The position numbers and the translations under genes are program-made. The notes beneath the pieces are model-generated. The model ran no database searches, was not told where the DNA came from, and saw only the letters and a list, made by a program, of their open reading frames with translations. From Selaginella tamariscina (taxonomy: Eukaryota > Streptophyta > Lycopodiopsida > Selaginellales > Selaginellaceae): DNA of 64,000 bases. Positions 24,331 to 35,660 of this stretch are shown here, piece by piece; the first letter of the stretch is position 1; each line of letters begins with the position of its first letter. The DNA lies in NCBI GenBank assembly GCA_003024785.1, contig PUQB01000465.1, positions 88,501 to 152,500 of the forward strand. The letters run 5' to 3'.

Positions 24331-25205
24331 GTTCAAAAGGTAAAGCTTGGAGTGGAATGGGCAACATTTTATATAGTTTATTTACTTAGATTCAGAAATT
24401 TTTTTCAATATATTAAGCTTGCAATTCAATATGTTAAATGGTTACAAAGCAACAAAATGCAAGTAACAATGGGATTCTTTCACTTTTTTTTTTTTTTTAA
24501 TTCTTTTCTATTTCTTGAGGAGCTTGTAACCCCTTCAACATTGTTAGAGGGTGTTTCCAAATGTACCTTTTTTAGAAATGGAGTGCGAAGTGAATATGCA
24601 ATTTGGGTTTTCTATATTATATAATTCTTTTATTTTATATTAGGTCATAAAAATTTAATTTATTTTAGGGAAAATTATATATGTGTGTGTCCTGGAAATT
24701 TTAAGAATTACATGAAACTTCAATTTTGAATATAATATATTTTTGAAGTGTATATATAATTGACTAATTAATTTATAATTCATAAACCATTTAAAAAATT
24801 AATTTGCTAACATTGTTTATTTAATCTATTTTTTAAAAAAAATTGTTGTAATATATATCTAATTAATTTCATTATATTTCTAACACAAAAAAGTAAAATA
24901 ATAACAAAAGTATTTTCATTGATTTTTGCTAATATTGGATTTTCTAAATAAAAACCTATATTAAACATTGTCAAACATATAAATTTTGTTTCATTTTTAA
25001 TACACTTTGAGATATTATATTTATAAAAATTAAAATCTTAAATGTTAATGTTAATTATCTTGTTATATTTTAATTTATCAAGCATATTCTAAGTTTGAAT
25101 CGAGTTAAAATTTGATAAATGTATTAATGCAAATATAAAAATGCAAATTTTAAAACTAATAAAATAAATTTCAAGGGTGTTTAGATATATGTATGTAAAA
25201 TTTCT

Positions 25206-25931
25206 CTTGTTCTATAACTTGTAAATCGTTCCTCAAACCACGCCACATCGTGCTCTTACAAATCATTTAAAAACATTTTTATATAATTATTATTTATTAG
25301 TTTACCAATACTATATCATTATAGAATAAACATAGTATAATTATAATACAGTTTGAAGCTTTTCACATGGTCTGGTTAAAGATTATTCCTAGGATATTCC
25401 GACTGGATCCCACGATTGCATTGAAGAAGAGACGTTATAAAAGTACATTCTGTTAGCATATTCTTCTGACGGAGGTTAGGACTGTCAACGCCTGTGTGTA
25501 TTTTGTTGTGTGGCTCTGAGGAACAGGGGGACTGGGCGCTGCGCCAAATCTGTAGTTCAGTGCTGTTCGCAATGCCGTGGGTTTAAGCAGGTTTTTAGCC
25601 GGGATTAGCTATGTTTAACCGTGTTTAGCGCCGATTCGATCTCCCAAAGGCATTCCTTCATATGGTTTGTTCGCATTCGCTCTTCTAGGGCTCTCGATTG
25701 ATATATGCATTGTATAGTTGCTGTTTTTCATCTATAATCTACTGAATTCTCTGTTGAGTTCTTGTATATTACCAATATAGCGTATCGTATGTACATATGT
25801 GTATGTGTGTGCTTTTCTAACACCCAAATGGTTTGAAAATATGTTTTTATTGTTAGCTTTGGGTTGCTTTCGCCTTCTTTTGCGGGTTAAAAGGAGCTGC
25901 ATATGCATTTAATTTGTTTACTTGTCATAGC

Positions 25932-25963
<32 letters not shown>

Positions 25964-26500
25964 CATGTCCGTATATACATAAATGTACTATGCATTTTTA
26001 ATGCAGAGTTGCTAGGAAGATGTGTGTGCCTGAAAAATGAGGTTTCTTTAGGTATATGCTTCTTAAAACAATTTAATCTGTTATTTTACTCGTATATATG
26101 TGTATATAGTAGATCATATATATACATGTAATATGTATTGTTTAGAGAGAGATCTACTCTATCTGTGTATTTATACTTAAACATAATTGTAAATTATTCG
26201 GTGTGTGTAAGACCATTTATACATGTATTATGCATGTGTACATAAAGATACTGTAGATATTATGCTTATATATATATATATATGTCTACATGTGTATATG
26301 GTGTCATTTTTATAGATAGATAGATAGATTGAGAGAGAGAGAGCACATTATACATCCATATCTAGATGTACATATGATGTATCGTGATACTTACATATAT
26401 ATGTTGTGTGTGTCTGTGTGTATGCGTATATTGCATATACATACATATATATAACTGTGCGCTGTGTGTGAATATAAACATAATTTATTTATTTGTTCTT
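25206..26500. other. Spacer start: possible 5' leader and intron of LRR-kinase relic
   Basis: No ORF of note is seen. 25440-25680 is of more balanced composition, with GCCTGTGTGTATTTTGTTGT and CGATTCGATCTCCCAAAGGC, and could be an untranslated leader exon. 25680-26500 is TG/TA microsatellite, probably intronic. The assignment to the downstream LRR relic rests only on position. Confidence 0.35.
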
Positions 26501-26504
26501 GTTC

Positions 26505-27095
26505 AGGAGGATAATCACATTAAAATGCGATTATTTATACAAATACCATGACCTCCAATATGGTGGAAAAGACGCATCAGATTATACTTTGTGTACTTGT
26601 GATATGTCTATCAGGAATGCAGACGACAAGTCCGCACTCCTGTCGTTCAAAGCCACGTCAGATCCGACAAGCACCAAGCTAACAACTAGCATAATCGGTT
26701 TAATGGTTCGATCCCGGACCTCAAACTAGAAAACTTGACGGACTTTAATGTTTCAGACAACCAGTTAAGTGGTGAGATTCCGGTATCATTACGCAGATTT
26801 CTGCCACGTCATTCCATTCCTATGTCGCAGTCCTCTAGCAGACGGTATGCACCTTTTATAATATAACGATATTATTATATATCATGTGTATAGAAAGCAT
26901 AATATAATTGTATTTTATATATGAGTGTATACTTGTTATGTCTTCATATGGTTATCAACGTCTCTCTCCTATATATAATTTATTATATCGTTATTGTTCT
27001 GTAGTATGCAAGTCACCTCCACCTGCTGCTCCCCCTACAACAAATACTTCAAGTACAGTACCAGCCACGCCAAGTCCTAAACCCAGCAATACAGT
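26505..27095 (+). pseudogene. LRR receptor-like kinase fragment (extracellular part only)
   Basis: From about 26550 one frame reads a signal-peptide-like stretch (IILCVLVICLSGMQ). The next frame reads NADDKSALLSFKATSDPTST, the classic start of a plant LRR N-terminal cap (D..ALL.FK). Another shift leads to NRFNGSIPDLKLENL and FNVSDNQLSGEIPVSL, two typical leucine-rich repeats (LxxLxxNxLSGxIP). After an intron, CKSPPPAAPPTTNTSSTVPA at 27003-27092 resembles the proline-rich linker before the membrane segment. The central repeats are deleted, two shifts are needed, and no kinase domain follows, so this is a decayed fragment of a plant LRR-RLK. Confidence 0.7.
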
Positions 27096-28520
27096 AAGTT
27101 GTATTCAAATACATAGTACAACGTATATACACAAAATGCTAATACATGTGTATATCTATATGCATAAACATTGACATGTTGTATGCTAAATATATTTATT
27201 TTTTAAATTAAAAGTTAAAATAATATAAATTACGTAAGAATGTGTTCTTCCAAAGTTACTAAGTTTTCTGATACGGTTGTATACGTTATATATGTTTGTA
27301 TATTATTTATATTGTTGACATTTTCTTAATTAAACTAGGTTGAGAGGCAATAAATTCAATGGGAACTATTGCGAACGTATGACCACCTGATTCAAAATTA
27401 AAATTTTGATTTTATTAATTAGTTATTTAATTAATTATTATTTATTTATTTATTCAGGTATTTACACAGTTTTTGCTATATGAGATAGCACTTTTACAAG
27501 CAGTATTCGACAACAAAGAGCAGAACAGGTAGATTTCATATTTTAGATATTAAACTATATAGTTACAGATTATATAGTTTATCTGTGTGTATAAACGAAT
27601 ATTATGCATGCATCTGCCTATGTAAATGTAAACATGTACGTATTCGTATTAGATAAACACACAAGCATACACAATATCTTGATTGGACATATGCAAGTAA
27701 ATATATACATTTTATTTAGTTTGTCCACTATATGTGTAGGCTTACATTTTATATGTTTACGTATTGTTTAGTTTATATGTGTGTGTGTGTGTGTGTAAAT
27801 AAATGCTATGTGTACGTACATCGATACATGTAGATATTTCACATTATGCGTTTGTGTTTGTTAACATATTGTTTTGATAATGTAAAATGTATGTTAATTA
27901 CCTCTCAACCTAGTTTAAAATGCTGTTGATATGTATATATGTATGTATATGTGTATATTATGTATATATATATCTGTGTGTGTGTGTGCGTGCGCGCGTG
28001 TCGGTTGCCTTGTGTATATACGAAACGTGAAAGGCACTATTTAATGTCAAATCTAAATTTCAAAGCCACTGTTTTCGTTTTTTTTTACCTTCTTTTTCTT
28101 AAAGTCTAGGACCCACTTTCCATTAGTATGGCGGTTATTTATTTTTTAAAGTTATTTATTTATTCAAGTAGAGAGCACAACAGGTAGATTTGATACTATA
28201 TAGTTAGTCTATTATCTGTGTGTGGCACATAAACGAATATTCTGTATGCATGTAAATAGAAACATGTACGTATGCGTATTAAATAAACACACAAGCATGA
28301 ACATATACAATAATATAAGGGCCAGATAACCATAAGTAATGAAAATTGGGTATTAGAACTTTAAGAAAACATAACCGCGCGTGAAAAGTGGGTCCTAGAC
28401 TTTAGGTAAAAGAACGAGAACAGTAAGCCTTTGACGTTCCGAATGGGAGATTCAACAGTAGCTTTGAAGTTTAAATTGGGATATAGTCGAGTGTTATAAC
28501 AATTTGTGTGTTTTGCTACA
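27096..28520. repeat. Non-coding spacer with a duplicated segment and short inverted repeat
   Basis: A segment of about 150 bp starting AACAGGTAGATTT at about 27525 recurs from about 28171, sharing ATAAACGAATATT and AAATAAACACACAAGCAT-like parts. CTAAAGTCTAGGACCCACTT-like sequence at about 28100 faces its inverse (AAGTGGGTCCTAGACTTTAG) at about 28386. TG microsatellites lie between. No gene is seen. Confidence 0.55.
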
Positions 28521-28525
28521 TTCTC

Positions 28526-28990
28526 TCATTTTGCAAATTCATTAATCACATGGTGCTCGACATATGAGAAGGTAATATACCATAATTTAATTACTAAGAG
28601 TAACCACTCTTCAGATCTGTTGGCATTGGACCGTGCAAGTAAGGATGGCAATTTAAGCTTGTGAAGTACTTGCTTGGTGGTGATAATGTCAAAACGAAGA
28701 TACTTGATATGTGCCGGTGGAATCTGCAACTGATAATCTCCACAATACAGTCCACCAGGAAATAGAGATCAATCCGAGGATGTTCTTTTCCAATCCGGTT
28801 AGAGCCTATTGTAAAAGCAAACAGAGATACGAGTGAACTAGAAGAATTTACCTGCCGGTGCAGCTTGACGAAACAGGGATCGTACTTACATACACACCTC
28901 AACCTCATCAAATCGATGTCTGGGAGCCTTGCAAGGACCAACATAACCATATTTTCGTTTTGACCTCATCACCACTGAGAACGTCCTTCA
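28526..28990 (-). pseudogene. F-box protein relic
   Basis: On the minus strand, LARLPDIDLMRLRCVCK, then DPCFVKLHRQ, matches the second half of an F-box (xLxRLPxxxLxRxRCVCKxW...DPxFVKxH). The W-containing part between VCK and DP is missing. The F-box start that would precede LARLP is absent. Downstream frames (DYQLQIPPAHIKYLRFDI) could be F-box-associated sequence, but they are in another frame and not diagnostic. F-box proteins choose substrates for SCF ubiquitin ligases; this relic cannot. Confidence 0.5.
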
Positions 28991-29007
28991 ACCAGATGCA
29001 GTTGGCC

Positions 29008-30250
29008 GCATACGGTTGTTTTGAGGAAAGATGTGGAGATTCTTATGGTGTTGATTGACTTTCTGGAGGATCAACTTGAGGATGTGATTTTCAGAGGGGA
29101 CGATGAAAACATGACAGTTCTACATCACGCTGCCAAGATTGGTAACTTGAAGGCTATCCAGATCTTCCTCTCTAAATTGGGCGATCAAGCCAAAGATGAA
29201 ATTCTTCAAACAGATAAGTTTTGGTAGAACAGTTCTTCATTTAGCTATGTCTAGGTTGAGTGATGACTATGAAATTCATTGTGAGAAAGACATGTATGGT
29301 AACACAATCCTTCATACTATTAGGAACGGTCGTGTTAGCATTCTGGAGTTTCTCTTAGAGAGACTAGGAGATGAAGGTTCTAAAGATGCAATCCAGCAGA
29401 AAAACAAGGACGACAGCAATGTTCTTCATGTAGCTGTCTACCATGGAGAGAAGGATATTCTCTTAGTATTGCTTGGCAAGTTTGGAAACGAAGCATGTGA
29501 GAAGGATTCTGAAGGTGTCACAGTGCTACAGTGCTGTTCATGATGGTCAACTTGACATTATCAAGGTTGCAATGGCTAAGCTAGGTCGTCAAGCAATGAG
29601 AAAAATAGGCAGGGAGAGACAGTTCTTCATGTAGCGTTTATGGTCGTAGCGTTGACATTGTAAATTTAATCTTATGAAAGCTAGGTGGACATGCCCGAGA
29701 TTAAATGTATGGAAGCTAACTGAACATGTCCGAGATGGAATACTTGTCCTTCATAAAGCAATTGAAATAGGCGATGTGGTGACAGAGCAAAGAAGAGATT
29801 CTTAAGAAAGATATAAACAAAAACCAACCCTTCTTCTTCGTGCAGCTGTACGTGGTGGCAATAATGACATTTTAAAAATGTTGATGCTGGAATTGGGTGC
29901 TCAAGCCGAGAATGCAATTCGACAGGCAGATGAGGATGGTAACAACCTTCTTCACTTTGCTGTTTCGAGGGGTAGCAACAACATGATCGAGGAGATTGTT
30001 GAGCTACGTGGTTGTGACCTTTAACGCAATCATGTGAATGCAACACCCATACACGTAGCTGCTGTGGGGGAAGGTCAACAAACTCGAAAGTTTATTACAG
30101 CTAATGAATATCAAGGTGCAAGAAATGAAAGGTATGTTTACTACACTACACCATTTCGAAATGATGCTCACAAGATTACTTTACAGATATTCTTGACAAG
30201 GGTTTCATCTGCAACAACAAGGAACGTTCTTGCCGGGTATTGAAAACCTT
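29008..30250 (+). pseudogene. Ankyrin-repeat protein pseudogene
   Basis: Ankyrin units are clear: MTVLHHAAKIGNLKAIQIFL, FGRTVLHLAMSRLSD, MYGNTILHTIRNGRVSILEF, SNVLHVAVYHGEKDILLVLL, then in other frames VHDGQLDIIKVAMAKLG, LLLRAAVRGGNNDILKMLM, GNNLLHFAVSRGSNNMIEEI and ATPIHVAAVGEGQQTRKF. Each repeat has the usual TxLHxAxxxGxxxIxxxLL form with an atypical LGxxA linker. At least four frameshifts and in-frame stops (near 29225, 29535, 29600-29760 and 30022) break it. Ankyrin repeats bind proteins; the original partner and any further domain are unknown. A little more coding-like sequence (ARRQCKESMRES) follows to about 30400. Confidence 0.8.
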
Positions 30251-30566
30251 GTTGATTGCCCATGTTAGCAAAGGAAAGAATCCATTTACAGATGACATCC
30301 AGAAGTTTCTTGAAGATCATCTAAATCTGATGGCAAACTTTTGGATCTTGCATGCCAGGAGACAGTGCAAGGAGTCTATGAGAGAAAGCTGAGACTGAGT
30401 CTGAGTTTGATTTCATGTGAGGCTGCTTATGGTGATGCTACCACCCACTGACCTGAGGTTGTTTCGTTTATCTTCCATTATCTTATTTAACTCAGAGTCG
30501 GCATACAATATGCATTTCGGATAAATTACAATGCATACAATGCACAATTAGAAATATACTCTCCAT

Positions 30567-30890
30567 TTATTCGATCATTATTCTAGAAGATAATTCAGCT
30601 TGCAACAAATCATGTACCTGAGACGGTCGTATGTGACTCACCAAGCGTCTTGCAAACTCTGAGCCTTTTTTGTCCCCACTCTGTAGCACTCTCTTGAAAC
30701 TGGACTCTAGTTGCCTATGGAGCTCCTCCAAAAATTTCTCTACCACACCCACCCTACTTTGGTCAGCATTGGCACGCATAGCAACAAATTTCAACAGTTG
30801 AGATTGATGCCACAACTCCTACACAAATGTTTTGTCGTCTACCTTTTGTAGCTCATTTGCTAGTTTTGACACTTAGATTTTTATACATGA
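30567..30890 (-). pseudogene. Unrecognised coding fragment
   Basis: An 82-codon open stretch with good amphipathic composition contains VEKFLEELHRQLESSFKRVL and FARRLVSHIRPSQVHDLLQ. In the same frame, upstream of a stop, it continues as ELQKVDDKTFV. It looks like a helical segment of a real protein cut by the LTR-like sequence at 30876. The family is not recognised. Confidence 0.35.
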
Positions 30891-31330
30891 TAAATGTGTG
30901 CGTTTAGAAAATGCTATATTATATATCAAGATTGTCAGGAATTAAAATCCGAGCATGAATATTTTATCTGCCTTCAGACAGAATAAACTACGTTTGTTGG
31001 CAGATAAGAGCTGTGGCGAGATTTGAGATTGAATTGAAAGAAAAGCGATACAATGGTGGAGAAAAGTGTGTTGATCTCGCTTTAAGGGTTTTGGCCCTTA
31101 GAGCTCAAGATTTATACTCAAGCCCATGTAAGCATGCAACTAGCTATATGGTTGTAGATCCCATGTAAAGATGTGTGACTGTGGTTTTTATGTAATGGTC
31201 ATAGATTTTGCCAAGTGAAGGCAAAAATTTGCCAGGCATAGGACATGTGAACTTGCCAGATGCAGGGTAGGTGAAAACTTGCTAAGTGCAAGTTAGGTGA
31301 AAACTTTGCCGAGCGCCTGTGAGGCAAAGG
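30876..31330 (-). repeat. LTR-like sequence, left, of gypsy remnant
   Basis: Read on the minus strand there is a TATA-like GAGTATAAATC, a CAACACACTTTTCTCCACCA leader, and repeats of a TTTTGCC-containing segment (GGCAAATTTTTGCCTTCAC). It aligns with 34200-34572 but in the opposite orientation; a normal element would have two direct copies. Confidence 0.65.
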
Positions 31331-34190
31331 ACCAGGCTTGTGTGGGTAACATCAATGGAAAGTAGCAACAAGGTTAGAAGCATTTTCAAGGTGATTAGCA
31401 GGCTCCCAAGTTCGATCACTTGAAGAGAATTCTTTCCAATCAACAAGGTACTGGAGTTGGCCATACCTACGATGAGAATCCAAAACATCAGCAACTTCAA
31501 ATTCGGGTTCATCTGCAATGATGTTAGGTGGTGGAGGTTGTGGAATACGATCGGGTATGTCACTCTCATAGTAAGGTTCAAGAAGAGACACATGGAAGAC
31601 GGGATGTAACCAAAGATGAGTAGGGAGCTGAAGATGGTAGGAAACATCTGAGAGGCGACGAAGAATCACAAAGGGTCCCAGATGTTAGTAATCCAACTTG
31701 TCATTGGGTCAAGAGGAAGGCCAATGTCGGCAAAGGAGCTAGACTTTACTGCTTGGCTGAAACGTCGAGGCAAGCAAATGATTTTGGTCGGCTATTTACT
31801 AGTAAGATTTATGAGCACGATTTAGATGATGATAAACTTCATCATGAAGAGCTTGTAGGGTGGCAGCATGGTCCTGAGCATGATCATTAGAGAATAGAAT
31901 AGTCGGCAACTCATAAGACCGACGAGGATGATGTCCATAAACAATGAAGAATGGAGATTGGTTAGTGGAGGAGTGTGCCGAGTTGTTGTAAGCTAATTCA
32001 ACCAAGGGAAGCAATCATCCTGCTGATGCGAGAGGAAGCAATGAAGATACTATTCAAAGAGTTTGGATGGTTCGCTCCATCTGACCGTCGATTGTGGATG
32101 GTGAACACTAGTTAGGCGAACATCGACTCGTAGGGCACGAAGGAACTATTGCCAAAACAACAAGATGAACTGAGGACCCTAATCACTGACGACATCATCA
32201 AGTAAACCATGAAGCTTGAAGACATCACGATAAACCAAATCAGCTGCATTAGCACCAGTAATCAAGTTATGATAGAGGAAGAAATGGGCCATCTTCAAGA
32301 ATCGATCGATGACAACCAGAAGACAGTCAGAACCACGGGACGGTGGAAGTCTTAAAAGAAAGTCCAAAGAAATGCTTTGGTCATCAGCTTTGTCAAAGGA
32401 AGGGCAATCCTAGATAAATCCTTGATGAAGCAACAGTAGAAGTTGGCAAAACCAAGAAAACATTGAACATCACAAACAAACCAAGGACGTTCCCAATTGG
32501 CAACAATTTGGACTGTGGATGGATCTATCTTAATGCCATCAACAATTATGATGTAACCAAGAAACTCTACTTCGATCTAGTCAAAAGAACATTTCTCAAG
32601 CTTGGCGAAAAGACCATGTTCTCGCTGGTGTTGAAGGACCAGGCGAACATGATGGTCATGCTCCTCCTGGGTTTTAGAAAAGATCAGGATGCTGTCGAGA
32701 TATATCATTACAAATAAGTTTAGGAAGTCATAGAAGACATCGTTCACCATATCCTAGAAAATGGCAGGTGTGTTGGTGAGTCTGAAAGGCATTACCATGC
32801 ATTCAAAGTGATTGTAGCGTGTCCTGAAGCTGTTTTCCACTCGTCCCCCTCTTAAATGCGGATCAAATTGTACGCGCCACATAAATCAATCTTCATGAGA
32901 AAGACGCCCAAAGATCTCAGAAACAAGAGGAAGCAAGTACTTATTAGGGACGATGATTTTATTTAGGCCACGATAGTCAACCACTAGGCGTAGCAAGCCA
33001 TCTTTCTTAGCAACGAAGAAGGCATGAGCTTCAGTAGGGGAACAAGAATGTTAAATAAAGCATGTGGTCATGTTCTCCTTGATTATACTCCTGCAAGGTC
33101 TAGAGCTCAATATGAGATAAAGCATAGAAGGGATCGACATGCAACTACTTTCCCGCCACCTAGTCGAATGGACAATTGTACAATTGGCGAGGAGGAAGAG
33201 TTGTAGCCTTTTTCTTGTCAGAAACATCAGTGAACTCTTGATACTTGGCTGACAAAACAATTGGATTCTTGGCTTGCACAGAGGAAGGATGTACCGCAAC
33301 ATCAAAGATAGAGAAAGGATCCTTTCGGCTAGCTACACGAAACTCCTATAGAGAGATATAGGAGATCCAAATGGTAGGCTTAGGTAAAGACATAGAGGAA
33401 GGGGCAGGTGAAGGCAAAGAACCTGAAACACGAGAATTGGTAGGAGAATCAATAGCCAAATAAAAAGACCCAGGAAGCTGTTGGAAAGAAGTTTCGACAA
33501 CAGAATCAAGAATCCAGAAAGAAGGAACTACTTTAGAAACAAGCTTGGAATACCATCAAGAGTGCTAGTTGACTACAGGATTCACCAATTCTAGCCTGGG
33601 CAAGCCTAAGATGACCAACAACTTTGGAATGGAAACAACATTGAAGGTAACATTGCTATGGGCAAACAAGGCGACAACGTCTAGGAATTCTGTTTCATGT
33701 GCCAAAACGCCAGAAGAAATCTCCCGGCCATTGACGACCTCGACAAAATGATGATGTCTGCTCTGCAATAGCTTGATATCATGGGCAACACCAAAGTCAT
33801 GGTTGATGAAGTTGGCATTAGCATCACTATCAATCATGTCGCATGCAAAGGTCGACTGAGAAGATCGCAGCACAGCTAGAACGTGAAAAGGCACTGAAAT
33901 GCTAGAAGTTGGGATGGAACCCAAATATGGGTAGGAATCAATGGAAAGCACGAAACCTTGAGATTCATCCAGCTGAACAATCCCTACTCAGACTAGCAAA
34001 CTCCGTTTCTCGGCAAGGCAGGTGAAGCTTCGTTTTCCGGCAGGGCAAGCGGCTCAGTAGATGTCAAAAGAGTAGCGGCATGAATTGGTCAGTGAGGGCA
34101 AGCATTGACTTGGTGTCCCGGATCAGCAAAATAACAACACAAATTGTTAGCCGTTTGTCTCTGGCATTCGGCTTGAGGTAGTCGTTGTCC
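31331..34190 (-). pseudogene. Ty3/gypsy chromovirus polyprotein remnant
   Basis: Minus-strand order: degraded zinc-knuckle-like CYFADPGHQVNAC (about 34130), protease-like segment MIDSDANANFINHDF (about 33835; Gly of the DSG motif changed to Asp), reverse transcriptase (about 33020-32400: KDGLLRLVVDYRGLNKI, then [11 protein letters not shown], then [10 protein letters not shown]), integrase core (LPPSRGSD...VVIDRF, then DVFKLHGL, 32370-32180; VELAYNNSAHSS, about 32000) and a C-terminal chromodomain (YLVDWKEFSSSDRTWEPANH, about 31440). The chromodomain marks a chromovirus. The RT catalytic YxDD reads YLDS, so it lacks an essential Asp. RNase H and the integrase zinc finger are deleted between RT and integrase near 32370. 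There are many stops. The element is inactive. Confidence 0.85.
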
Positions 34191-34199
34191 CTGCTAGAA

Positions 34200-34572
34200 A
34201 GAGTCTAGTTCCATAAGAGAATTCACATGTCTTGTGCCTGGCGAAGTTTTGCCTTCACCTAGCAAAATCCACACTGCGTAGAAACTGTAGCTACACATCT
34301 TTGTATGGGATCCACAACCACACAGCAGTTGCATGCTTGCATGGGCTTGAGTATAAAGCATGAGCTTTGAGGGCCAAACCCTCAAAGCGATCAACACACT
34401 TTTCTCCACCATTGTATTGCTTCTTCTTTCAATTCAATCTCAATTACGACCATAGCTCTGTTTCATTTGCAGGTAGACGAAGTATTCCTACTCGGATTCA
34501 AGTTCCTAACAATCTTGATATATAATATAACATTTTCTAAACGCACACATTTATCATGTATAAAAAACTGAG
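34200..34572 (+). repeat. LTR-like sequence, right, in inverted orientation
   Basis: Read on the plus strand it has GAGTATAAAGC, then GATCAACACACTTTTCTCCA, and ends TTTATCATGTATAAAAA. It is a homologue of 30876-31250 in inverse orientation. Its transcription direction is opposite to the gypsy ORFs beside it. Confidence 0.65.
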
Positions 34573-34576
34573 TCCA

Positions 34577-34930
34577 CCCAATAATCACATTAAAAAGAGT
34601 TTATTTTAGTTTAGTTTTACATAACACAACCTTATTCCTTGTCCAAGGAGGAGTCAATCCCTTCATCCCCAATGGGAATGACAAAAGATACATCTTCATA
34701 ATCTTTCACGTCATTTGCCCCAAAAACAAAATGCAATTCTTGTGTATCATCTCAACTTTTAATCTCTCTCCGTGCCACCTCATGTATGTGCTCCCTATGC
34801 TCTTTTGTCATACACTTATAATAAACCGTCTGATTTTTCTCCCCATGCTCATTAACCATCAAATGCTTAATTGTTTGCACACCATGCCTCATGGGTGGGA
34901 AATACTATGTCTCTATAACCTACCCTTGTA
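34577..34930 (-). pseudogene. Unrecognised coding fragment beside the right arm
   Basis: On the minus strand one frame reads RHGVQTIKHLMVNEHGEKNQ and YYKCMTKEHREHIHEVARRE, then after one stop ELHFVFGANDVKDYEDVSFV and IPIGDEGIDSSLDKE before a final stop. Composition is protein-like. It could be the 3' end of a transposase or host gene; no family is assigned. Confidence 0.35.
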
Positions 34931-35660
34931 ACCAATAAGTTTGATATATTAATATAAAATAAAGCAAACTTTACATACATATATGTAAACACCCTTGAAA
35001 TCTGTTTATTAATTTTAAAATTTGCATTTTTGTATTTGCATTAACACATTTATCAAATTTTAACACGATTCAAACTTAGAATATGCTTGATAAATTAAAA
35101 TATAACAAGGTAATTAACATTAACATTTAAGATTTTAATCTTTATAAATATAATATCTCAAAGTGTATTAAAAGTGAAAACAAAATTTTTATTTTTAACA
35201 ATGTTTAATATAGGTTTTTTTTAGACAAATCCAATATTAGCAAAATTAATGAAAATATTTTGTTTTATTTTTACTTATTTGTGTTAGAAATATAATGAAA
35301 CTATTAGATATATATTACAACAAATTTTTTTTAAAATAGATTAAATAAACAAATGTTAGGAAATTAATTTTTCAAATGGTTTAAGTGGAGGATGAATTAT
35401 AAATTAATTAGTCAATTATATATACACTCCAAAGTATATTATATTCAAAATTGAAGTTTCATGTAATTTTTAAACTTCCAAGACACCACACATATATATA
35501 ATGTAATTTTCCCTAAAATAAATTAAATTTTTATGAACTAATAAATAAAAGAATTATATAATATGGAAAACCCCAAATTGTATACTCACTCTGCATTTCT
35601 AAACAGGGTACATTTGGAAACACCCTCTAACAATGTTGAAGGGGTTACAAGCACCTCAGG

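Larger units (their letters stand above)
7696..25205 (-). mobile_element. Composite element unit A2
   Basis: This is the fullest left-hand unit. From right to left it holds arm-distal sequence (25205-21426), the transposase-like gene (21425-18517, on +), a palindrome array, the conserved block, an AT-rich field, telomere-like repeats, minisatellites, a second palindrome array, the 83-bp inverted repeat, the ParB/methyltransferase-like gene (12234-9132) and the FCP1-like part (9061-7696). It is the inverse of unit B in order and nearly in sequence. Strand is that of the ParB-like gene. Whether the arm-distal part belongs to the element or is flanking DNA duplicated with it cannot be told. Confidence 0.75.
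8735..25205 (+). repeat. Left arm of giant imperfect palindrome
   Basis: Component by component, this arm is the inverse complement of 34965-51976: FCP1-like exon, ParB-like gene, arrays, transposase gene and arm-distal DNA. Long identical stretches are visible, for example 9300-9380 against 51315-51395. Known differences are the inversion at 18738-19571, the array copy number, the hAT-like insertion in the right arm and the duplication at 23297-23900. Confidence 0.85.
21426..25205. repeat. Arm-distal sequence of the left palindrome arm
   Basis: This is mostly AT-rich non-coding DNA whose inverse copy is 34965-39495. 22230-22440 holds several TCACTTTGTGAA-like short inverted repeats. 22920-23260 is the inverse of 37834-38260 and is coding-like there but broken here. 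23297-23900 contains a direct duplication of about 300 bp. 23935-24330 looks like part of an LTR. 24330-25205 has nothing recognisable. Similarity to the other arm stops after GGGTGTTTAGATATATGTAT near 25205. Confidence 0.7.

Noticed and set aside
26280..26340. Possible small RNA gene near TA/GA repeats
   Set aside because: Only simple repeats are visible; there is no tRNA, snRNA or miRNA-like fold I can support.
25206..34964. The whole spacer as one inserted element between two units
   Set aside because: Its contents are unrelated gene relics and a gypsy remnant with no common ends or target duplication.
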